Part shown: positions 54,828 to 64,000 of the stretch, piece by piece | Numbering within the stretch: the stretch's first letter is position 1 | Layout: each line of letters opens with the position of its first letter | DNA from: Stutzerimonas stutzeri | GTDB taxonomy: Bacteria; Pseudomonadota; Gammaproteobacteria; Pseudomonadales; Pseudomonadaceae | Direction of reading: 5' to 3' | Length of the DNA stretch: 64,000 bases | Assembly (NCBI RefSeq): GCF_024451105.1 | Contig: NZ_JANGEY010000002.1 | Span: 62,001-126,000 of the forward strand | The notes under the pieces: model-generated | Told to the model about the DNA's origin: nothing | Database searches by the model: none | What the model saw: the letters and a program-made list of their open reading frames with translations, nothing else | Translations under genes and position numbers: made by a program

Positions 54828-54902
54828 CTCGTTCATGAGCACGCTCTCGGCGCTGCTTATCCCCAACTAGCAGAACATCCGCAAATACTCGTTTTCAGGA
54901 AA

Positions 54903-54930
54903 CAGCGGTTAATCTTGGGGCGGTAGCGTG
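54903..54930 (+). promoter_or_regulatory. JUMPstart/ops element (RfaH-type antitermination site)
   Basis: The core GGCGGTAGCGTG (54919-54930) equals the ops element found in the 5' leaders of capsule, O-antigen and conjugation operons. The bases before it (CAG, GTTAA and GGGG at 54903-54920) also follow the longer JUMPstart pattern. It lies about 145 bp before the first gene and on the coding strand, as required for a site acting on the transcription complex. RfaH, a NusG paralogue, is recruited at ops and suppresses pausing and termination in long operons; the rfaH gene itself is not in this window. Confidence 0.8.
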
Positions 54931-55074
54931 CCTGTTCGAGTCTGTCAATCGCACCAATAACCCATCGGCGATGGCGCCCGCGGAACTCCCGAGAAACGGA
55001 GGTCCGGAGCGCCAGCCGAGCGCCGCCAGCGCAACGCCCCCGGCCAGCGAGCGGCGCACACGAGGAGGTTCGAC

Positions 55075-55404
55075 ATGCGCAGCATCCTGACAATCCTTTC
55101 CCTGGCCATCGCCCTCGGCGCCACTCAGGCACTGGCGGCAGCGGAGGCGCGCGGCGCGGGAGCGGCGGCGAAGCTGCCGCAGCTCCTGGCCGCCGAGGAA
55201 GCGGCCGCCGGCGAGAGCGACCGGCAGAACCAGGTTCGCCAGGCCCAGGATCGGCAGACCCAGTCCGCCAACGACACGACGCCCGCGACGCCGGCCACGC
55301 CCGCGCAGCCGGGCGACCCCGGCACACCGGCGACGCCGGCCGTTCCCGCCGCCCCGGCCACGCCCGGCGAGGGCCGCGGACCGGGCAAGGCCAGCCGCAG
55401 CTGA
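55075..55404 (+). CDS. small secreted Ala/Pro/Thr-rich protein, first gene of the polysaccharide operon
   Basis: A 109-aa protein with a signal peptide (MRSILTILSLAIALGATQALA, cleaved after about residue 21 or 22) and a low-complexity mature part: Ala/Glu-rich helix-like residues 23-65, then repeated T/A-P units (TPATPATPAQPGDPGTPATP region, residues 69-96) and a basic tail. No lipobox cysteine. A strong GAGGAGG ribosome site precedes the ATG. Its codon use is that of the neighbours. It lies 54 bp before the export gene and downstream of the ops element, so it is probably co-expressed. The family is not recognised; a cell-envelope or matrix-associated role is only inferred. Confidence 0.65.
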   Translation: MRSILTILSLAIALGATQALAAAEARGAGAAAKLPQLLAAEEAAAGESDRQNQVRQAQDRQTQSANDTTPATPATPAQPGDPGTPATPAVPAAPATPGEGRGPGKASRS

Positions 55405-55458
55405 ACCGGCGGCGCAACCGACGCATCGACCCGCCGACGTCACCAGAGAGACCGCGCC

Positions 55459-56001
55459 ATGATCCTCCGTCATTTCATCCTGGCCCTCGGCCTCAGCCTG
55501 TTCCTGCCCTTCGCCGGCAGCCTCCAGGCCGAAGGCGACTCGACCTACAAGCTCGCCTCGGGCGACATCATCCGCATCAGCGTGTTCGGAGAGCCGGACC
55601 TCAGCTTCCCGGAGATCCGTCTCAACGATGCCGGGATCTTCTCCTACCCCTTCCTCGGCGACGTGCGCGCCGGCGGGCGGACCGCCGCGGAAATCGAGCG
55701 TCTGCTCACCGAACGCCTCAAGGGCGACTACCTGGTCGATCCGCGAGTGTCGGTGAGCATCCTCAAGTACCGCGAGTTCTACATCAGCGGCGAGGTCAAG
55801 ACCCCCGGCGGCTACCCCTTCCAGCCCGGCCTGACCCTGCGCCGCGCGGTGGCCCTGGCCGGCGGCCTGACCGAGCGCGCCTCGACCAGCCGCATCAGCA
55901 TCATCCGCGACCAGGATCCGCAACGCCGCTCCGAGCGCGCCACGCTCGACACCCAGGTGATGCCGGGCGACACCATCACCATCGAACAGGGCTTCTTCTG
56001 A
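55459..56001 (+). CDS. polysaccharide export protein, Wza/EpsE-type (short)
   Basis: A 180-aa periplasmic/outer-membrane export protein. After a signal peptide (residues 1-23) comes the Poly_export domain (YKLASGDIIRISVFGEPDLS, GIFSYPFLGDVRAGGRT, EIERLLTERLKGDYLVDPRV) and one SLBB domain (FYISGEVKTPGGYPFQPGLT). It is about half the length of E. coli Wza and has no lipobox cysteine, so it lacks the C-terminal membrane-barrel helix. Short versions of this kind occur in several EPS loci and may pair with a separate outer-membrane component. It is next to the Wzc-like kinase. Confidence 0.88.
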   Translation: MILRHFILALGLSLFLPFAGSLQAEGDSTYKLASGDIIRISVFGEPDLSFPEIRLNDAGIFSYPFLGDVRAGGRTAAEIERLLTERLKGDYLVDPRVSVSILKYREFYISGEVKTPGGYPFQPGLTLRRAVALAGGLTERASTSRISIIRDQDPQRRSERATLDTQVMPGDTITIEQGFF

Positions 56002-56026
56002 CCCCACCGCCCCGAGGGCAGCCGCC

Positions 56027-58318
56027 ATGGACAAGACTCCCCAACCCCAGGCACGTACCTGGATCGCGCAGCGCCTGGAGAACGATGCGCCGGACCTGCT
56101 GCAGATGTGGCAGACCATCTGGAGGCGCAAGTGGAGCATCCTCGGCCTGACGCTGATCGTCATGATGGCGGTCGCCCTGGGCACCTACGCCATGACGCCG
56201 ATCTACCGGGCCACCGCCACCCTGCTGATCGAGCAGAAGAAGGCCAACGTGGTCTCCATCGAGCAGGTCTACGGCGCCGAAGGCACCGGCAACGAATACC
56301 TCGAGACCCAGTTCCAGCTGCTCAAGTCGCGCGTCCTGGCCGAGCGGGTGGTCAACGCGCTCGAACTGACCAGCCATCCGGAGTTCGATCCGCGCCAGCG
56401 AGGCGAGCCGCTGGTCGACCTGCGCGGCCTGCTCGCCAGCTTCGACCTCGCCCGGGCGATGCCGGTCGCCCTGCCGGAAGACCTGCTGGACGAACCGGCC
56501 GGCAGCAGCGAGGCGGAGATCCTCGACGCGGTCACCCGGGCGTTCATGGGGCGGATCAACGTCGAACCGGTCGGCAAGAGCCAACTGGTCAAGGTCCAGG
56601 TCGACATGGCCGACCCCGAGCTGGCGGCCCGTGCCGCCAACGCCCTGGCCAACGGCTTCATCGAGGCCCAGCTGGAAGCCTCGATGGACATGTCGATGCA
56701 GGCCACCACCTGGATGAACAACCGCCTGGTCGAGCTGCGCAGCCGGCTGAAGGATGCCGAGGCCCGCCTGCAGGCCTTCCGCGAGAAGGAGAACCTGGTG
56801 GACGTCGGCGGCGTGGCCAGCGTCAGCGCCGCCGAACTGTCGGCCACCAGCGACCGCATGATCGACGCCCGCCGCCAGCGCGCCGAGGCGCAGAGCCAGT
56901 ACCGCCAGGTGCAGTCGATGCGCAGCGGCGGCTGGGAAAGGCTCGCCACCATCCCGGCCGTGCTCGGCCATCCGCTGATCCAGCAGTTCAAGGCCGAAGA
57001 GGCCAAGGCCCGCGCCAAGGTCGAGGAACTCTCCAAGCGCTACGGCAGCCGCCACCCGGCGCTGGAGGCCGCCCGCACCGAACTGGCCGCCGCCTCGGCC
57101 AGCCTGCGCGGCCAGGTCGAGCAGATCGTCGCCGGCATCGAGCGCAACTACCAGCTGGCGGTCGCCAACGAGAACTCGCTGCGCGCCTCGGTGGAGTCCA
57201 ACAAGGCGCAGATCCAGAAGATCTCCCGCAAGGAGTTCGAGGTCCGCGAACTGATGCGCGAGGTGGAGGCCAGCCGCACCCTGTACGAAACCTTCATGAC
57301 CCGCCTCAAGGAAACCACCGCCACCGCCGACCTGGAGAGCGCCAACGCCCGGGTGGTCGATCCGGCCGTGGTGCCCAACGCCCCGATCAGGCCGAAGAAA
57401 GACCTGATCGTCACGCTGTCCGGCTTCCTGGCCCTGGTGAGCGGCGCCGGCGTCAGCCTGCTGCTGCAGGTCCTCAACAACACCTTCAAGAGCACCGAGG
57501 AGGTGGAAAGCAAGCTCAACCTGCCGGTGCTGGGCATCCTGCCGCTGGTCAAGAACCGCCAGCGCAACCAGATCGCCCGGCTGTTCGGCAGCAACGAGGA
57601 CCACAGCTTCAGCGAGTCGATCCGCACCATCCGTACCGCCCTGGTGCTGTCGGGCATGAACGAGCCGCACCGTATCCTGGTGGTCACCTCCTCGCTGCCC
57701 GGCGAAGGCAAGAGCACGGTGGCCGCCAACCTGGCCTACGCCTTCGGACAGATGGAGAGGGTCCTGCTGGTCGACGCCGACCTGCGCCGGCCGACCCTGG
57801 CGAAGAACTTCAAGTTCCCGGTGGGCGCGCCGGGCCTGGCCAACCTGATCGCCGGCACCGCCCGCTTCGAGGACTGCGTGCGCAACGTCGACGGCATCGA
57901 CATGCTGTGCGCCGGCGCCGTGCCGCCCAACCCGCTGGAGCTGCTCTCCTCGGAACGCTTCGCCAAGCTCATCGCCCAGCTCAAGCCCCGCTACGACCGG
58001 GTGATCGTCGACTCGCCGCCGGTCCAGGCGGTCAGCGACGCCACCATGCTGGCCATCCACGCCGACGCGCAGATCTACGTGATCAGGTCCGAGGTCACCC
58101 CGGTGCCGCTGGCCCGCAAGGGCATCGGCCAACTGCTGCAGAGCAACTCGCCGGTCACCGGCGTGGTGCTCAACCAGGTCGACGTCAAGAAGGCGCAGAA
58201 ACAGGGCTACCACTACGGCGGCTACTACGACTACTACGGCTACACCACGCCGCAGAAGGCCAAGGCCGACGTCCCGGTCGCCCAGAGCGCGCAGGCCCGC
58301 CCCGCCGTGGGTCCCTGA
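56027..58318 (+). CDS. polysaccharide co-polymerase / tyrosine autokinase, Wzc-type
   Basis: A 763-aa inner-membrane protein. An N-terminal Wzz domain with helix ([20 protein letters not shown], about residues 38-58) leads into a periplasmic coiled-coil region to about residue 455, and a second helix ([20 protein letters not shown]). The cytoplasmic BY-kinase has Walker [15 protein letters not shown] (about 553-566), Walker A' [13 protein letters not shown] (about 580-592) and Walker B VIVDSPPV. The C-terminal tail has a tyrosine cluster, [13 protein letters not shown] (about 728-740), the autophosphorylation site. It controls chain length and export in Wzx/Wzy-type synthesis. Confidence 0.95.
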   Translation: MDKTPQPQARTWIAQRLENDAPDLLQMWQTIWRRKWSILGLTLIVMMAVALGTYAMTPIYRATATLLIEQKKANVVSIEQVYGAEGTGNEYLETQFQLLKSRVLAERVVNALELTSHPEFDPRQRGEPLVDLRGLLASFDLARAMPVALPEDLLDEPAGSSEAEILDAVTRAFMGRINVEPVGKSQLVKVQVDMADPELAARAANALANGFIEAQLEASMDMSMQATTWMNNRLVELRSRLKDAEARLQAFREKENLVDVGGVASVSAAELSATSDRMIDARRQRAEAQSQYRQVQSMRSGGWERLATIPAVLGHPLIQQFKAEEAKARAKVEELSKRYGSRHPALEAARTELAAASASLRGQVEQIVAGIERNYQLAVANENSLRASVESNKAQIQKISRKEFEVRELMREVEASRTLYETFMTRLKETTATADLESANARVVDPAVVPNAPIRPKKDLIVTLSGFLALVSGAGVSLLLQVLNNTFKSTEEVESKLNLPVLGILPLVKNRQRNQIARLFGSNEDHSFSESIRTIRTALVLSGMNEPHRILVVTSSLPGEGKSTVAANLAYAFGQMERVLLVDADLRRPTLAKNFKFPVGAPGLANLIAGTARFEDCVRNVDGIDMLCAGAVPPNPLELLSSERFAKLIAQLKPRYDRVIVDSPPVQAVSDATMLAIHADAQIYVIRSEVTPVPLARKGIGQLLQSNSPVTGVVLNQVDVKKAQKQGYHYGGYYDYYGYTTPQKAKADVPVAQSAQARPAVGP

Positions 58319-58338
58319 GCAACGGGAAAGGACACGCC

Positions 58339-59064
58339 ATGATCGACCTGCACAACCACCTGCTGCCCGGCATCGACGACGGCGCCCCCGATCTCGACAC
58401 CGCGCTGCGACTGGCGCGCATGGCCGTCGAGGAAGGCATCACCCACCTGGTGTGCACTCCGCACATCCATCCCGGGCGCTACGACAACGACATCGCCGGC
58501 ATCGAGGCCGCCCGCCGCCGGCTGGTCGCCGGCCTGCAGGAGGCCGGCATCCCCCTGCAGGTGGCCGCCGCCGCCGAGGTGCGCTACGGCAGCGAACTGA
58601 TGCAGGGCATCGAGCAGGGCCGCCTGCCCTTCCTCGGCCACTGGCACGGCCGCCGGGTGCTGCTGCTCGAACTGCCGCACAGCGAGGTGCCGTTCGGCGC
58701 CGAGCGCCTGACCGAATGGCTGCTGCAGCACGGCGTCATGCCGATGATCGCCCATCCCGAGCGCAACAAGGGCGTGATGCACTGCCCGCGCAAGCTCAAG
58801 CCGTTCATCGAACAGGGCTGCCTGCTGCAGGTCACCGCCGGCGCGGTGGCCGGCCGCTTCGGCGAGCCGGCCCGACTGATCGCCCAGGCCCTGCTCGAAC
58901 TGGGCCTGGTCACCGTCCTCGCCAGCGACGCCCACAACGTCCAGCATCGCCCGCCGGCGCTGGTCGAGGGCATGCGCCAGGCCGCGCGCATCGTCGGCGA
59001 CTTCCAGGCCGAACGCCTGGTCCTCGACACCCCCTGGCAGATCGCCTGCGGCCATTTCGCCTGA
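58339..59064 (+). CDS. tyrosine-protein phosphatase, CpsB/YwqE (PHP) family
   Basis: A 241-aa metal-dependent PHP-fold phosphatase that would dephosphorylate the Wzc-type kinase. Metal ligands are seen in [18 protein letters not shown] (H-x-H), [21 protein letters not shown] and ASDAHN. The position 20 bp after the kinase gene matches the Gram-positive CpsB/Wzd pairing. Gammaproteobacteria often use a low-molecular-weight Wzb phosphatase instead; here the PHP type is used. Confidence 0.92.
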   Translation: MIDLHNHLLPGIDDGAPDLDTALRLARMAVEEGITHLVCTPHIHPGRYDNDIAGIEAARRRLVAGLQEAGIPLQVAAAAEVRYGSELMQGIEQGRLPFLGHWHGRRVLLLELPHSEVPFGAERLTEWLLQHGVMPMIAHPERNKGVMHCPRKLKPFIEQGCLLQVTAGAVAGRFGEPARLIAQALLELGLVTVLASDAHNVQHRPPALVEGMRQAARIVGDFQAERLVLDTPWQIACGHFA

Positions 59065-59162
59065 CCGCCCACTGCCAACCGCTTCGCGAGCGCCGGGAAG
59101 ACGCCCCGTCAACGGATCAGGGACGACCGAGAACCTTCCAAGGCTCCCTCAGGACGACCATC

Positions 59163-60440
<1,278 letters not shown>

Positions 60441-60568
60441 CCCACCGAGTTGTGGACGGCTCGCCCGCGGCGCCAGGCGGACACGGTCTGCCGCGATGCA
60501 CCGGGCATCGCGCCACGGGCGTCCGTCCACAAACCATCCGCCTCGCCCCCACCACGGAAGCGTCCACC

Positions 60569-63222
<2,654 letters not shown>

Positions 63223-63223
<1 letters not shown>

Positions 63224-64000
63224 TGCTCGAACGCACCGACTACCCGGAGCAGGCCGGCGACTGGCCGCAGGCGCCGCCGGCGGCCGCGCAGAGCCCCGAC
63301 GCCGCCAGCCGCAAGGCCCTGTACCGGAGCTTCTCGGCCGGCGAGCGGAGCCTGCCGATCTTCAGCCGCGCCTGGTGGCTGGACGCCAGCGCCGGAGCGG
63401 ACGACTGGGGGGTCGCCCTGGTCGAGCACCAGGGGCGGGTGCTGGCCAGCCTGCCCTACGCCATCGAGCGGCGCCTGGGCTTCATCCTGCTCGGGCAGCC
63501 GCCGCTCACCGGGATGCTCGGCCCGTGGATCCGCGAAAGCGGCGCCAAGTACGCCAGGCGGCTGGCCCAGCAGAAGGACCTGATGGAGGCGCTGATCGAC
63601 CAGCTGCCGCCCTACGACCACTTCGAGCAGCACTGGCACCACAGCCAGACCAACTGGCTGCCGTTCCACTGGCGCGGCTTCCGGCAGACCACCCGCTACG
63701 GCTACCTGCTCGACGACCTGAGCGTCCCGGAGCGGCTGGCGGCCGACGCCGCCAGCCGCAAGGCCAGCGCCCGGCTCGAGGTGGTCCAGGCCATCCCGGC
63801 CCGCGAGTTCCACGACCACCACTGCCTGACCCTGGCCAAGCAGGGCCGGCCGAGCGCCTGCGGCTGGGAGGAGTTCCGGCGCATCCACGACGCCTGCCTC
63901 GCCCACGGCGCCGGCCGGACCGTCGCCGCCTACGATGCCGCAGGCAACCTGCACGCTGCGCTGTTCGCGGTCTGGGACGAGACGAGCGCCTACGTGCCGA
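63223..64000 (+). CDS. FemAB/GNAT-like protein (cut by window end)
   Basis: At least 259 codons of a protein with the pattern of FemAB/CelD-type GNAT proteins found in exopolysaccharide loci: WWLDASAGADDWGVALVEHQ, then LPYAIERRLGFILLGQPPLTGMLGPWI, HWRGFRQTTRYGYLLDDLS and AAYDAAGNLHAALFAVWDE near the window edge. Such proteins may transfer an amino acid or acyl group to a sugar. It starts within the stop of the WbpD-like gene (TGATG) and runs off the end. The substrate is unknown. Confidence 0.75.

Overview
The window is high-GC, densely coded chromosomal DNA from a pseudomonad (Gammaproteobacteria; Pseudomonas/Stutzerimonas-type). The assignment rests on gene content and order: ppsA/ppsR divergent, pabB-thrH-cysH, acnA next to two tandem cbb3 oxidase operons, ccoGHIS, hemN, anr, recR, ybaB, dnaX and the 4.5S RNA gene. 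All assignments come from reading translated sequence and motifs; no database search was run.

Layout. 1-4.0 kb: end of a lipase-like hydrolase, then PEP synthase (ppsA) and its regulatory kinase/phosphotransferase (ppsR) diverging. 4.1-11.1 kb: a 2-methylcitrate (propionate) operon read leftward, gntR-prpB-prpC-acnD-prpF, with a clear promoter, an 18-bp perfect palindromic operator and no prpD at its end. 11.2-14.3 kb: a three-gene set (periplasmic retropepsin-like protease, inactive-transglutaminase/7TM protein, RimK-like ATP-grasp ligase). 14.4-25.4 kb: pabB, then a four-gene SMC/MukBEF-like cassette resembling the Wadjet plasmid-defence system but ordered C-B-A-D with a short D subunit, then thrH, cysH, a 58-aa protein and pdxB. 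25.4-30.6 kb: MATE efflux pump, tusA, acnA and a small hydrolase.

30.6-45.2 kb is a microaerobic respiration block: cco operon A (NOP, no Q) behind a perfect Anr/FNR box; cco operon B (NOQP) behind a sigma70-like promoter without such a box; ccoGHIS for copper delivery and assembly; a TauE/SafE-like permease; hemN with an Anr box at a class II position; and anr itself. The two cco operons share three long blocks of perfect DNA identity, pointing to recent gene conversion. 45.2-51.0 kb: recR, ybaB and dnaX (leftward), a chemoreceptor and the 4.5S RNA. 51.3-54.2 kb: a large hybrid histidine kinase.

54.2-64 kb: an AT-richer, gene-free leader carrying a JUMPstart/ops element, then an exopolysaccharide operon: a small secreted Ala/Pro/Thr-rich protein, a short Wza-type export protein, a Wzc-type tyrosine autokinase, a PHP-type phosphatase, then TviB/WbpO-, TviC/WbpP-, WbpB- and WbpD-like nucleotide-sugar enzymes and the start of a FemAB/GNAT-like protein cut by the window end. 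The most unusual items are the Wadjet-like cassette, the JUMPstart-led polysaccharide operon and the homogenised cco duplication. No tRNA, rRNA, CRISPR, prophage or insertion sequence was recognised.
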